Of a DNA stretch of 64,000 bases, positions 1 to 12,813 are shown piece by piece. The DNA lies in NCBI GenBank assembly GCA_030248215.1, contig JASANG010000331.1, positions 1 to 64,000 of the forward strand, given 5' to 3'. Below the pieces are notes generated by a model. That model had not been told where the DNA came from, made no database searches, and saw nothing but the letters and a program-made list of their open reading frames with translations. This stretch comes from Enoplolaimus lenunculus (taxonomy: Eukaryota > Nematoda > Enoplea > Enoplida > Thoracostomopsidae). The position numbers were made by a program, and so were the translations under genes. How positions within the stretch are numbered: the first letter of the stretch is position 1; each line of letters starts with the position of its first letter.

Positions 1-335
1 TGGAGGTCTGCATCCGGCTCCGACTCCGGTAGAATTTTTGCCGGAGGTTCCAGCAATTTCGGTAGTAAAATTTTGAATATCATTTTGCAAAATTTATCTG
101 TATAGCGCGTTTCGTTTTACTTTTGTCACAATTTTCAGGAGAGATTTCCGAAATTTCGCAGAAAATTAGCGTAAAAACTGGACAACTTAACAAGATATTG
201 CAGATATTAGCAATAATTAACAAATTAATTATCATTTTTACTACCTAATTTCGTCTCACATCCGGCTCCTGCTCCGGAAATGGCAAGTTTCGCTGACCTC
301 CGGTTCCGGTATTTTTCACCTCCGGTTGCACCCTG
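1..335. mobile_element. hAT-like CCGG-rich MITE, left end cut by the window
   Basis: Closely similar to the complete copy at 45027-45367 (shared GGAGGTCTGC start and CACCTCCGGTTG end). Right terminus is CCGGTTGCACCCTG. Confidence 0.8.
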
Positions 336-429
336 ATAGTGTGCATCAAAAATTGCGTTTCATAACTTTTGCCAGCCCGCTGCCTCCTCGTCAGAAATTT
401 CTGGATCCGTCGCTGAAAATGGTGATGAA

Positions 430-888
430 CTGTATTGACCCGAATAAGAGGGGGACTGATACTTACTTGGCTTCTTCAGAGAGTACCCCCTTTGTTATTC
501 GGTTACGGCCTGTTATTTATTTTTAACCCAAGCTCCGCCACCTTTCGTTACTGATATATATCCGGTACTGCAACTATCCGTTGAATTACACGTTGATTTG
601 TCTTTCGTCAATATCTTGAGCGATCATTCAAGGTTATACTTAGGTATGTACTTTCAAAATTTAAGTACGCCTTAAAGATTAGAACTCAATTTTATTTGGT
701 CCTGGAGTCATTTATGCACTACAATTAGAAATAACTGACATTTATGGACTCTAATTACGATTTTGGGACCCTATCCGCTTACGGACTCTTATTAGGGATA
801 CAGGACTCCTATTGATTAAGACTCAAAATGAGGCCCCCCTCTTATTACCCTACACCCTCTTATTCGGGTCACTACGTCATGGACGTTT
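430..888. mobile_element. Element with CCCGAATAAGAGGG inverted ends
   Basis: Left end TTGACCCGAATAAGAGGGGG, right end CCCTCTTATTCGGGTCACTA. The interior resembles, in inverse orientation, 5550-5931 of the larger copy. Confidence 0.65.
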
Positions 889-1931
889 GACTCAGATCAG
901 CATGACGTGCAAGCAACGTTGTGAACAATTGGCTTCACGTTTTATACAATGAACGGTGACAAGCATTTGTTATCGTTCTTCAATTTTCAAACTTAACAAC
1001 TGATTTCAGTTGAAATCAAATATATTCATGTGAGAAAGGGTGTTTTAAAACACCAACAATTATTTCTTTCGTTCCCAGTGAACCATAGCTTGATAATGCT
1101 ATTAAAATGCAAATAAAATCACGCTTATCCTGTCAAATCAGCACATTTCTGCCTCAGAATCGCTGTCACTTAAATTCGCCATCAACCGGTGTTTAGAAAT
1201 TTTTCAATTTCATTTCCGGTAAAATTATTCGACCGGAACCGGAAACTGACAGAAATTTCTGCAAAAGTGACATTCGACTGAAACCTTTTACGCCAGCGAT
1301 GCAAAGACATCCACGCACAGATGATTTCGACAAGGGTCTTCATGGTATATGCCCCCTTTAATTTTTATTAAATAACGAAAAATATACTAATTTCAATATT
1401 CATAGATGTTAACAAATATTATTTGAGCAACCTACGCTTGCTTACAAACTCTATTTTTGACTCAAGTATATACCCTTCCGAAATGAAACGCAGGCTATAA
1501 CTCGGGCCTAAAAAGCTGCCAAACGGTTTAAGCAGCAATAAAATGTGTCAACAGTAAATCGAAAACGGGGCAGACTACAGATGAACCCGATTTGGAGGGG
1601 TCCTGTTTAGAAAACCCTCAAAACTTTATTTTTAATTAAAAATTTAAAACATTCACCAATAATTCAATATCCCCTCCTGTGCGTTACATTTAAATTCGTT
1701 CGCGGCAACATTGAGCCTGCATCTCGTTGCCCCACAACCCTGACTCGTACCCACCGGTTTATTGGAACCGTCAAAAATCATAAGATACAAAACTTGGGTT
1801 GAAATGTTTCTACGGCAAAAAGTTTAAAGCCATATTCACAAGTGCAAATTTTTGCTGCGAGAACTTGCAGCCGCAAATTGCACGCAGAACTTATTCAGTT
1901 CCCAGTCAGGTAAGATCCGACTTGGATGCTA
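889..1931. other. AT-rich, no gene seen
   Basis: Around 1010-1050 the bases resemble the tail of the SINE described at 22637 (AATATATTCATGTGAGAAAG). A CCGG-rich scrap lies near 1215-1250. Otherwise nothing recognised. Confidence 0.4.
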
Positions 1932-2135
1932 CACTGCAAAAAATGGCGAGTCAAATTGACTCTCTCCGAAATAGGCTCTACGGGACTACACAAACTGAGT
2001 CAAATTCGACTCCGCCAGAGCCAAATTCGGCTCACTGAGTCGCACGTTTGACTCTGGCGGAGTCGAATTTGATGAGTGGAGTCCCGTAGAGCCTATTTCG
2101 GAGGGAGTCAATTTGACTCACCAGTTATTGCAGTG
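1932..2135. mobile_element. TA-flanked foldback MITE (GAGTCAAATT family)
   Basis: Starts CACTGCAAAAAATGG and ends TTATTGCAGTG between TA dinucleotides. The two halves are near-perfect inverted copies (GAGTCAAATTGACTCTCTCC; AAACTGAGTCAAATTCGACT), so the whole element folds as one hairpin. A Tc1/mariner-type origin is inferred from the ends and TA target. Confidence 0.85.
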
Positions 2136-2737
2136 TAAGTGCGAGACACTGTTGTCGTATGCAGCAAAGCTTAGCAAGAGTACAATTTAAAAAAAACTGC
2201 ATTGTCCACTGCGTGCAGCACCTATACTGAAAGTTTGCACAACACATGTCTAGATATTACCTAGTAGACCTGGTACAACAATAAAACCGAAATGCAAATT
2301 TTGCCTCTGCGATCTGCAAACAATACCAGAATAGTAACCAAGTGTTCCTGGATAAAGCTTAGACGGATTCGATCAAAACAGTATCCTGAAACCGTTTGCT
2401 GGCAGACACAAGGCCAAACATAGCCTTCGAAACTTTAATGCTTATTATTAATAACAAATTGCACTGTTTACGATAAACTTAACACTATGAAGATACGAAA
2501 ATTTCGCAAATAATCTTAGGAACGGATTATTAAAATATATTATATACTATTTTACAAGTTATATATTTCTGTTTTCTAAAATACTAAAATGGAAGTAAAT
2601 AGAATAAATATGAACCAAAATTAATTAACAAAATTGACTATAAATATCCGCGTTAATAACTTTACTTGGCATTTTTACTTGCAACAACTTCTGATTTCGG
2701 TATATGTCCGCTGGCATTTGTTTGCATTGCATACACT
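2136..2737. other. AT-rich, nothing recognised
   Basis: No open frame with convincing coding character and no repeat family that recurs elsewhere in the window. Confidence 0.4.
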
Positions 2738-2906
2738 GGCCCATGTAAAGATTAGGGGCGGAACGTTTTTCGGTGGAACTACAGTAAAGTAAGGTTTTAA
2801 AGCTTTAGACTCATTTTTTGCTTAGGCTTAGGCTTAGGCTTAAGGTTAGAATTAGGCTCAGAAATATGCATATATTACTGTTACGTCCCTGTTTTATACA
2901 TTGGTC
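2738..2906. mobile_element. TTAGGC-family MITE (GGCGGAACG subtype)
   Basis: Left end GGCCCATGTAAAGATTAGGG, internal CTTAGGCTTAGGCTTAGGC, right end TATACATTGGTC. Flanks CATACACT and TGTACACT agree at 6 of 8 positions. Confidence 0.85.
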
Positions 2907-4152
2907 TGTACACTTAGTGTGCACGGTTTAGCTGAAATCGTTATATTTAGATTGACAGATTAAACCAACTATAATATCTTCAAACAATATTATCAGGCCC
3001 TCGGCAGGCTTTAGATTTATTTTACGGTTAAAATTAGGCGAAATTTACCAGTAATCGATCAGCCATAACGAAATTAATTTTCAGAAAAACAACAGTTGCC
3101 TTCAATATATTTATTGCCTAGACTTTAGTACTGATTGTACTTAAGGTTTAAAAATAATGCAGTAGTGCACTCAAAACTTTCACTTGGTGCATTCCGGCAT
3201 CAATATATATATATATATATTATTTATTTGTTTTGTTTATTTATTTATTAATTTATTTATTTATCTATTAATTAATTAATTAAATTAGTTCTTTTATTTA
3301 TTCATTTGTTTGTTTGTACAGCCATTTTAAACTTTATTTCATAAGCAGAAATTCAAGTAAGGAACATCCATTCAACACTTAATGCCCGAAATGCATAACT
3401 CGAATACACCATGTCGCAAATTTCAAAAACCTGTTAGAAAATGGTCAAAAAAGTCAACGATTTGAACGTCAGATTTGATATTTTAATGTTTCGTTTACCA
3501 GTAAAATATCCAAAGCTTTTCGAAGTTGTAATATTTATAGCATAAATCCGACCCCAGAGGCGTAAAACGGCAATTAATACTTGTAAATTATCCAGTTTCT
3601 AGAATCGCTGTGTTTTAAATTGAAACAACTATGTAGTTAATCAATCAGGTATTTTAACTCACAGAACATGATTAATAATTTGAAATAAACAATGTTTTGG
3701 CAAACCAGAATGTCTTAAATTTGGCCAAAAAACTTTTTTTGGTTCTTTCTAAGATAGAAAATAAAGATCACAAACGTTCGTAAGCGCATCGGTAGACACT
3801 TTCGGTTTATTTTGCTAAACCTTGAATGCTTTTATGTAAAATTAGCTTAAAATTTAAGTTTAGTTATTATTTATTTGGATAAATTTTGTAAAAAACATAA
3901 CAAAAACAGATTTCGGCTTAAATCAAACATATTTATATTATTTTCGGCATATATATTTGATTTTTTTGCTATTGAAACTTACTAACTTTTGCCATGATTG
4001 ATAATTATTAACGTCGATGTCAAGAATTAAGGCCTGCCCGCTGGAATACAGGGGCTGCCTGGGGTCTTTCAGACCAGGAACCTTTAGGTTTTGCCTTAAA
4101 CTTAGTGTCAGAATTATAAATAAGCTTGCATTTCGGCTTAGACGTAGACCTA
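2907..4152. other. AT-rich with simple repeats, no gene seen
   Basis: Holds a (TA)n run near 3203-3222 and TTTA/TTAA-rich tracts to about 3300; otherwise nothing recognised. Confidence 0.4.
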
Positions 4153-4377
4153 CATTGCAAAAAATGGTCAGTCAAATTGACTCTCTCCGAAATAGGCTTT
4201 TCCGACCTACACAGACTGAGTCAAATTCGACTGCGCCAGAGTCAAATTTGACTCACCGACTCGCTCACTGAGTCGCACACGTTTGACTGTAACGGAGTCG
4301 AATTTGACTCAGTTTTTGTAGTCCCAAAAAACCTATTTCGGTAAGTGGCAATTTGACTCACCCATTTTTTTGCAGTG
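4153..4377. mobile_element. TA-flanked foldback MITE (GAGTCAAATT family)
   Basis: Starts CATTGCAAAAAATGG and ends TTTTTTGCAGTG between TA dinucleotides. Inverted halves as in the copy at 1932. Confidence 0.85.
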
Positions 4378-4784
4378 TAGGTTTCGGTTTAGATTTGTGC
4401 TAATGGCTAGTAGACCGACGCTTATAATTCACATGGGCCACTATAAAAATCTGAAGACAGCAAAAAATGTTTACAAAAATCTATAGTCCACTGCTTTATT
4501 TTAAGAACAAAAAAATAATATTTACTCAACACTCATATTTATCAGTATTTTGAATGTTTACCAAAATTGTTCATAAGCAAATAGAAACGTACCGTTATCA
4601 CAACTCTTTGAAACCTGAGACATATAAGCTGAGTTATCGGTCAGAATTACACTTAAAACAAAAGAATCTTATTTTAAGTAGTTTCCTAAAGCATAGGCTA
4701 CACTGACAAAAAGTTGACCATATTAGTGAATCAACTACTAAAATTTTTTTGATGAACAATAATGTCGAAACTTACGGATACAAA

Positions 4785-5931
4785 CTGTAGTGATCCGAAC
4801 AAGAGGGGGATCCTCATTGTGAACTTAGGATATTTTAGTAGACATGGGTCTAAGTAATAAGATTGTTAGGGGACTGGGCGAGTTCATCCAATTCCAGCCT
4901 TAACAGGGGTTTCGATCTCCGATTTAGAACTCAGAAGCCCGCCGAACTCGCTAATAAACAAAACTAGAGTTAAGTTTTAATAACAAGTAAGATAACATGT
5001 TAATACGAACAAGTAAGAACACAACTTACGAATACCAATACGATTAGTTTTCAATACTAATAATTGAAAACTAAATAGAAAACTAAATTGAAATGAAGTC
5101 TTAATTCCAAAAGAAAACTAATGCAATACTAAGATTTTATAACGAAAACAGTTCAAAACAATCAGAATTCATTCTAAAATTCTCGGAAAATTGCTACCAC
5201 AACAGAACAGCATACAGTACAGACTGAATCGAATTAACAAACAACAAATTCACAGGAAAATCCCATCTAGGATCAAACAAGCTTCTTCTGAGCAAAATAC
5301 CTGTTATTTTGCTCTTACAATAATTTAATCTTAAGAACTGGTTTTTAATCCAGACTCAAATCGTTATTTATCTTCTCTTTCATTTTCCTACAGATTTTCC
5401 TCTCAAAGAGGAAAACCAGTTTTTGTCTGCTGAGGTAACTATACGAAAAATAGCCTAAGTCTACGGGTATGTCATTACCCGACTACGTCTCATTACACGG
5501 TTATGTCTTTACCGTTAAGGCATCAGCGGTAGCAACCGCTCACACTCATTTTGAGTCCTAATCAATACTAGGAATCCGTATCACTAATAAGATTCGTAAG
5601 CGGATAGGGTCCCTAAACCCTAATTAGAATCCATAAATGTCAATTATTCAAACTGCAGTGCATACGTGACTCCAGCACCAAATACGGGTGGGTTCGAAAG
5701 TTTAAAGCATACTTAAGTTTTGAAAGTACATTCCTGTGTATTAACCTTGCATTATCGCTTAAGGTTTTGATACAAGACAAATAAATTCAACGGATAGTTG
5801 TAATACCGATCATATATCAGTAACAAATGGCGGGTTAAAAACAAATAACAGTCCGCAACCGAATAACAAGAACTGGTACCCTCTGGAGAGGCCAAATTAA
5901 CATCGGTCCCCTTTTATTCGAATCACTACAG
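4785..5931. mobile_element. 1.15-kb element with CTGTAGTGATCCGAA ends
   Basis: Left end CTGTAGTGATCCGAACAAGA; the right end is its inverse, CTTTTATTCGAATCACTACA. The last 380 bp match the 430-888 element in inverse orientation. No transposase frame seen, so non-autonomous. Confidence 0.7.
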
Positions 5932-6190
5932 TACTGTATAGTCAAAAAGTTTGTTTACTTCGGTGCTGGAACAGGGCCCAAAATACGTATGTGGAGTGAA
6001 CTCGCTGCCAATGTTATTGAAAAGTTGTCCTGTAATTAATATTAGTTCCCCGTCTTATTCGGGTCAAGTACTGTATTGTCAAAAAGTTTGTTTACTTCTG
6101 TGCTGGAACATTGCTCAAAATACGTATGTGGAGTGAACAAGCATTATTAAAAAGTTGTCTTAAACATCGATTTATAAATAATTAATTTAT
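5932..6190 (+). repeat. Direct duplication of about 120 bp
   Basis: GTCAAAAAGTTTGTTTACTT followed by a shared GTGCTGGAACA...AAAATACGTATGTGGAGTGA block occurs from about 5935 and again from about 6076. The copies are separated by a solitary CCCCGTCTTATTCGGGTCA end of the preceding family. Confidence 0.8.
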
Positions 6191-6365
6191 ATATAAATTA
6201 CACAGGCTTTTACAAGCTACATAATAGTTGAAGTTTAACGTTGTAGCCATCACGCAACACATGCAATTCGTGTAATTTAAACACATTTAATTAGGTATAA
6301 CGCTCATTCTATCACGCAAAAAATGCTCTATTCACCAAAAATAACAACCCTACAAAGTGATAAAT

Positions 6366-6532
6366 ACGGTCCCGTAACCAAGGAAGGGCCACTGGGGGCG
6401 CAGACACCCTCTGGAAAACTTTTGGCCCTCTTGGAGAATTTTCAACCTTGCTTGTAACTCATTTAAAACCCTTGAATGTCCCTTCTGAAACATTGTTACC
6501 GCTCCCTAGTAAGGTGAGCTGGCTACGGGTGC
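6366..6532. mobile_element. CCCGTAGCCAG-ended MITE
   Basis: Same family as 10055-10216: TTTTCAACCTTGCTTGTAA and GGTGAGCTGGCTACGGG are shared. Flanks TGATAAAT and GAATAAAT agree at 6 of 8. Confidence 0.65.
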
Positions 6533-7099
6533 GAATAAATTTAGTTTTTAAAACATTTTTTCTACATAGTTTTATTGCGAAAATAAATCCCATTGTTTAT
6601 ATTTTTAATTTTAAAATAAAATTTTCGATTCGAAAATGGGTTCGCAATGCGTGCGATCAAAGGACGGTTGAGAGTTGATATTTTGAACACCTGTAAAAAT
6701 AACTTTCACTATTTTGCATCGGTTTTCAAAATCTTAACAAACAAAGTGAGCCAGTCTCAGGCAAAAGGGGTCAAATGTTTTACTTTTAGGTCGGTAACTG
6801 TAGATTAAGCATTTTGCTAAGAATAAGTCTAAGTTTAAGCGTTAAAGTGTTCACCTGAGCCGAAGCCCAAGCAAAAATACAATCTAAAGTCTACTGTTTT
6901 GTAACCAAAAACCCAAAAACACGACGGCCTTAGGTAAGTAAGAAAAATATATTTTTATTGGTTAAATACCCTAGAAACGAAGTTTTATATCAAATTCTAT
7001 ATTTTTGTTTTAACCGCTTCTCGCATAGAGTTGACTATGGCCAACTCAGCGCAGTGTATATACCTTAAATAATATATATCGTACAGTGTTTAACAATTG

Positions 7100-7290
7100 C
7101 AACACGTATACATAGTACTAAACCACCACAAGATGTCAGAGCCCCCTCGGGCTCGAGTGTTAAGCTCTTATAGCTGAGTAGTGATGGTAAACGCCTCCCA
7201 CTCCAGGCACTGTAGTTAGAATCCTGGCAAAAAATTAGGTCTCAGATGAAATTGAAAATATTCATGTGATAAAAGGTTAACTGGCTATAG
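7100..7290 (+). mobile_element. tRNA-derived SINE copy
   Basis: Shares CAAGATGTCAGAGCC, CTCTTATAGCTGAGTAGTGA (A-box-like) and the GAAAATATTCATGTGA tail with the better copy at 22637. Confidence 0.6.
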
Positions 7291-7624
7291 CATCTGAAAC
7301 CTTACGGTTATATTTTGCATTTACGTTTTACGTTCAATAAATTATTTCAGTCGCCAATTTCAAGCAACTTCATTGGCTCTAAACGCAAAAACAGAAAATT
7401 CTAACTTTCAACCTCAACGGTTTAATAGGAAGTGATTGGTTAATTATTTAATAGGAAGTGATTGGTTAATTACAACAAGAGTCGATAATGACTGTTCTTA
7501 CAAGAGTGTACAACTGAGTACATTCTGTGTACAAACGAATGTGCCCTATGCACATCACGTTTTTGGGCTTACACCCCCTTATTTACGGGCGTACAACCTG
7601 TGCGAGCCATGGTACTTTATGTAA

Positions 7625-8532
7625 CAGGCATTAAAAGCGTTCCGCTTATTGTTTTAATTTAGGGTTATTGCATGTGACAGCGCCTTCCTCTAAACAAGGT
7701 GGGTCGGCCAAAAACGCAACACCTGGCGGTACATTTTGTACCATGCGGACACCAAAGAGTTGCGTACTCTTGTAATCAAGAAGGTAAACCTCAAAGCTCA
7801 TTTTCAGGAGCGGATTTCGTTTAAGTTCCTGCTTTAACCGAACACTGAGGTATGGAAGATTATCATTGCCTAATTCGCCTAGACGCCACCGCTAATTGCC
7901 TTCGGTAGGTCACTCACCTTCGACGGCCACCAATCGGCTTAGAGATGTGCCTCATGTTGCCGTTGACCGGTCCGAATACTAAACTTTGGGCCTTAAGATA
8001 AAAAATAGGTTTAATCTGAATGTTCTGTTTGTTTGCGGAAATAATACAACAAACACTAAAATTTTACCAATTTCCGTTTTCTGTACATAGTTGAGTTAGC
8101 GTGATGCTAGGCCCGTAGCCGGCTAACCTTATGCGAAGGGGAAGGCTATAAATTTTTCATGGGGAGCACATATAGGTTTTCGTTAACGCTTACAAACAAG
8201 GTTGAAAATTTTCTAGGGAGCGAAATTTTTTGCCAGGATGCTGTATAAAAAATGGTTTTGGTGCAAAAAAGACTTGCAATAAACCTTGTTCCTAAGCATA
8301 AGCCCAAGCTTGAAACAAAGGCTAAATTTTGTTCGAAATATGGAGTATTTTGAAGCAATTCGCAAACGGCGGACAGGGCCGCGCCTGGATTTGGCAGGGG
8401 CCCTTCCAAAAACCAAAGATTAAGCCTTTTAGCAGTGGCAAATTAAGCGTTTTGTTCGCAGCATAAGAGCTGACGGACGATTCCTCCACCGAGTACTTAT
8501 GCTGCCGAGTAAACACCATAGTTTAACTCCAA
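7625..8532. other. Diverged repeat fragments, no gene
   Basis: 8108-8240 holds a decayed CCCGTAGCC element (GGCCCGTAGCCGGCTAACCT; CAAGGTTGAAAATTTTCTAG). The rest is unrecognised. Confidence 0.4.
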
Positions 8533-8758
8533 GGCCCGTATTCTCAAATGTGTGAAGTACCTTTCATCAGTTGGTGATAAGTCTTGTAACTTTCGAACCA
8601 GTGAATGTCTCAAGGCTCAAAATTCAGCAAATTTTTTGCATACAATTTGCTCTATGCCTGTACCAATTTTGAGTTCCGCAGCTGCAATAGGTTGCGATTT
8701 TTAAAATCTATTACTAACTGATGATAGTTGCTATACACACCTTTGAGAATATGGACCC
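8533..8758. mobile_element. MITE with GGCCCGTATTCTCAAA inverted ends
   Basis: Left GGCCCGTATTCTCAAATGTG; right CACACCTTTGAGAATATGGA is its inverse. A second copy lies at 24237-24497. Confidence 0.75.
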
Positions 8759-8759
8759 A

Positions 8760-9060
8760 GTACATAAACTCAGTTTGGTGTTTGTCTGAGGAATCGAAAG
8801 CCAAAATACAGGTGGCATAAGAAAGTACCGCAAGCGAAGCGAGCGTGAAGCCGGACGTAATTTTAGTATTAAATCCTAAAACCAATTTTTAGTTTGCTTG
8901 GACCAGGTGCGGGATCCGAATTTCAGAATCGCCTTTTTAGACACCCGCCCATGCCGTTCAGATTCCGCAACCACCAGCGTCATTTGTAGCGAGTAAATTT
9001 TGTGAGCGAAGCGAGCGAGAATCCAGGCGCATTCATTGTGTTTAAATTTTCTAAAAAATA
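8760..9060. repeat. GCGAAGCGAGCG repeat fragments
   Basis: GCAAGCGAAGCGAGCGTGAA (8830) and GTGAGCGAAGCGAGCGAGAA (9001), each followed by a CCGGACG/CCAGGCG box. Related pieces occur at 34296, 34888 and 59375. Confidence 0.5.
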
Positions 9061-9836
9061 GCCATTTTTGGATTCAGTTGGGTTTTTGAAATTCATTTTG
9101 TTTTTCAAGCTTTCTTAGGCCGTTCACCCAACGGGGAATTTTACCGTCAATTGATTGGTTACACGCAGTTGGGGGGGGGCATAATTTTATGCTTTTGTTA
9201 AAGACAGGGGCATAAATATATTGCCGGCGGTTCTGACTCAGTTAACATTAATATTAACCATAATAAAAGGCACAGTTGAATTTCTGAAAAGCTTCTTGTA
9301 AATATATTAATAAACAATATATTTTAGTAAAATTTGTCTAAATTTACAGAATTCATTATAGTTAAGCATATTATTCTGTATGAACAAAAGAATGTTTCAA
9401 AGTAAATCCATAAAAAATAATAAAAATATATTTGAAAATTCTAAATCTTTCAACGAAAAGCGTTCAATTTCGAAATAGAGTCACTCAAAACAGTAGATAT
9501 TATTTTTGGGCAGACCTGTTAGCCAGCTGCTCAAGTTGCTGGGGACAGGTTAAAAAACTTTTCAGGAAGCGCATTCAAAGATTAATATAAACGGCTTACA
9601 CACGGGACTATAGCGTTTCAAAGGGCGAGCAGTAAACTTTTCTAGAAACAACGGAGCACTCACCCGGGGGCCCCTCTGTCTGTGGCTACGAGCCCGATCT
9701 TGGTTGCTTTCGACTTTTACCATCTTTAATATGAGCATTTTTGAAAGTTAATTATTTGACTTTATTCAATTATTTGGCTGTCTGAACCGAACGGGAGAAT
9801 GAAATTAGTGGTTTATTTTTGGCTACTTCATGTATC

Positions 9837-10015
9837 AGCCCATGTTACTTTAAGGAGCGTCCAGGTTTCTAGCGGGTCTATAAAAGAGTAGGTTTAAATT
9901 CTAGATTACATTGTTTTGCATAGGCTTAGGCTTAGGAAGTCATCTTTGCAACGCTTAGGTTTAGGCTTAGGAATACGCTTAATCTACTGTTACACCCCTT
10001 GAAGTAACATTGGCC
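9837..10015. mobile_element. TTAGGC-family MITE
   Basis: Left AGCCCATGTTACTTTAAGGA, internal GCTTAGGCTTAGG, right GAAGTAACATTGGCC. Flanks CATGTATC and AATGTATC agree at 7 of 8. Confidence 0.9.
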
Positions 10016-10054
10016 AATGTATCTGTAAACAAATTTACATATCAAATTGTATTC

Positions 10055-10216
10055 ACGGGCCCGTAGCCAGACGCGCGCCAGTAGGGCTCAGCCCACCTGG
10101 AAGAATTTTCGTCCCCTCTACAAAATCTTCAATCTTGCTTGTTAGTCTTCGTAAACCCTTGTATGTCCATCCTGGAAATTTTTTAGCTCCCCCAGCAAGG
10201 TGAGCTGTGTACGAGC
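10055..10216. mobile_element. CCCGTAGCCAG-ended MITE
   Basis: Left ACGGGCCCGTAGCCAG, right GTGAGCTGTGTACGAGC. Flanks TTGTATTC and TTGTATTG agree at 7 of 8. Only 39 bp from the preceding element. Confidence 0.8.
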
Positions 10217-11929
10217 TTGTATTGTATTAAGTATTAATTAACGTATTGCAGATGTTATATATGCTTGTTATTTAACGAATTAATATAAGCTATTTGAGAA
10301 TAAACGAAAACTTTCATCTTTGTGACCTGAGAGCGAGAGGAAAAATAAGAAGAAATCCTGAGTTGAAGACAAAAGATTGATAACAGTTTAAAATTTTAAT
10401 TTTAAAAATGTTTTTTTGAAATCTGTGGACTTAAGTCAAAACGTTGCTCATAGGCAAATTTTTGTAAATTGTGAGCTGAAATTTTGTTTTGAAAGCGTCG
10501 TCAAAATACTGTATTTTAAAGGTTTTTAGGTATTTTGGAAGATTAATTTTTGTTTTTAAAATAAAGTACTTTGGTCAAAACAACATACTTGAGATTTTTG
10601 AACCGTTTTAAAAGTTTAAATTTTAAACTAAAATCAATGATTTTAAGACAAACAACTTTTTGTGTTGATTTTTAGCTAATTCAAAATTCAAAATTTGTAG
10701 CAAAAACTAGTCTTTTCGGTAAATTTAGTTCTCTTGAAATATTTCTGAAAAATTTTACAAATTTAAATTGGAGCCCGTTGTCTACGATAATTTGTGGAGT
10801 TTAAGTGGAGGTTTTGACTATTAAATTTGTGTGAATTGGGAATTTTGCGAAAATTCGTGTGCGATATTTATTGCCACGATGGCTTTGAGCTTTTTTTTGT
10901 GTCTGACCAGGGTACCTGTTGATTTAATTTTATGACTGGAGTATCATAGCCGTACATACGAGAATTTTATCCGCAAAAAAGCCCCTAAGATTCAAATAAT
11001 GTTTAACGATTACGTAGTTGCGTAGTTTTATGAAGTTATAGGCCAAGTTGGTTCATTTGATGTTAATTACAAGTATTCTGACGTGTCAATTAGTTATTTG
11101 CTGGTGTTGTAAATGGTCTACTGAATTACCTAGTATTCACAGAGTGCACTTGCAGAGTGTTTCGCCGTTCAAGGGAGCCATAATTTTTATGTTCTATGTT
11201 TGGTTTCTGGATTCTGAAAATAGTTCTTTTGCGTTGCGTGATGTGTGCTATTTTTGGGGCATTGGCAAATTTAAGCATTTGTTTCTATCATGCGGCTTGA
11301 GTTTAATTAAGTTATTTAGATTTATAGATAGCACGATTTTTATTGTAAGAAGTATAGAATTTGTGCTTGTTTTGGTAACCACGAACTTAGCAACGCGTAG
11401 CCTGGAGTGCCTACAATGCTCAATTTCTGGGTTCTTTGTGTTACACTATGGCTATCCATTTATCTGTCTTAGAACGTATCAACCGTTCCTAGAATAAGCA
11501 TTGTTCAGTACAGGATTTGACTACTCAAACTATATGTTCCCTATATTCAAAAATCTTAAACTTTTAAAGTATATATTACTAAATATATTCCAATTAAGTA
11601 ACGTTATTGAATGAAAACCAATGGCACAAATGCAATGTGAGCAATAACATGATTAAAAAATAAATTATAGTCCGTAAGTAAGAAGAACGTTCTAGTAAAG
11701 GCAAAAAGTATACCACTCTCACGCTTGTTCGGGTCGCTACAGTAAATGCTTAAAAGCCAGGCAAGTGGATGCTTAACGGCGAAATGTTCTAGAGTTTAGT
11801 GCGATCGCTTGGGATTTGAACCTGTTTTTCAAACATTAGAAACATTAATGACGGTTATAATCGGTTGCTATCACATTTTCATTTGTTATTATGCGTTGAT
11901 AGGATTATATTATCCGGAGACCAACATCG
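10217..11929. other. AT-rich, no supported gene
   Basis: A 149-codon open stretch at 11048-11497 has no recognisable motif, and the flanking sequence lacks coding character. Near 11725, TTGTTCGGGTCGCTACAGTA resembles the CCCGAATAAGAG element end. Confidence 0.4.
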
Positions 11930-12095
11930 AAAATCAAACAATTACTACGCGTATGTGCAGTACAAAATCTCTACAAGACGTGTAAACACCAGGTTCAAGC
12001 GTCAAGTTTACTATCACTGAGTGTGTGGTAGTAAACGCTGTCGGCTTGAAACTAAAGTCTCAGATGAAATAGAAAATATTCATGTGTAAAAGGGT
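11930..12095 (+). mobile_element. tRNA-derived SINE copy, diverged
   Basis: Shares GTGCAGTACAAAATCT, ACAAGACGTG and GAAAATATTCATGTG with 22637; the tRNA-like core is damaged. Confidence 0.5.
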
Positions 12096-12149
12096 AACAT
12101 AATAAGTCTTATATAGTTTAATATCTTATATGGTAAGTTTAGAACATTA

Positions 12150-12440
12150 GTAAATGCTACTTTTAGGACTGTAGCAGTAGATTAAGCAATTCCTAAGCCC
12201 AAGTCTAAGTCTCAGCGCACAAATAAGTCTAACAAAAGACCATCTAACCCTAAACTTAGGCTTGTGCCGGTAGCGTACGTAGCCAGCTGACCTTGCCAAG
12301 GGTGCTACAAATTTTTCCGCAGGGATATATAAGTGTTTTCGATAACTTACAAGCAAGGTTGAAAATTTTCTACAATAATAAAAGTGTTTCAAGGGGATGC
12401 TGAACGTCTTCGGCTCCCCTCTGGCTACCGTTCCCGACCA
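12150..12440. mobile_element. Decayed TTAGGC fragment joined to a CCCGTAGCC-type fragment
   Basis: 12150-12260 has CAGTAGATTAAGC and CTAAGCCCAAGTCTAAG in the inverse orientation of the TTAGGC family. 12270-12440 has CGTAGCCAGCTGACCTTGCC of the other family. Confidence 0.5.
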
Positions 12441-12813
12441 TGCCGTATTATGTTAAGTTAAATTTTCGATATTCATGATCACTCTATATCTACCTGACAT
12501 GGGATTCTAAAAGCAAGTGTCTTTTAAATATGATTTGAGACAAAAAACTTATAATAACCAATTAGCAAAATGTTTAAAAAAATAGCAAATTTTCGCTTGC
12601 AAACTCAATTTTTATTAAATATGACGTTACATCGGCATAACGAGACGGCATAAGGCTTCTAAGATATCAAACGCTGTACTCGTTTTCTTATCCTTTGTGT
12701 GTTCACCTTTATCTGTATATATTTTCCGGAAATAAATTTGCTAAATACGTTTTAGACGGTTTTTTAACTAAAAATATATTCTCCCACTGCATAATATATA
12801 ATAAATATACTAA

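Noticed and set aside
11048-11497. 149-codon open frame on the + strand
   Set aside because: No recognisable domain, AT-rich and Cys/Phe-rich composition typical of non-coding DNA, no splice or homology support.
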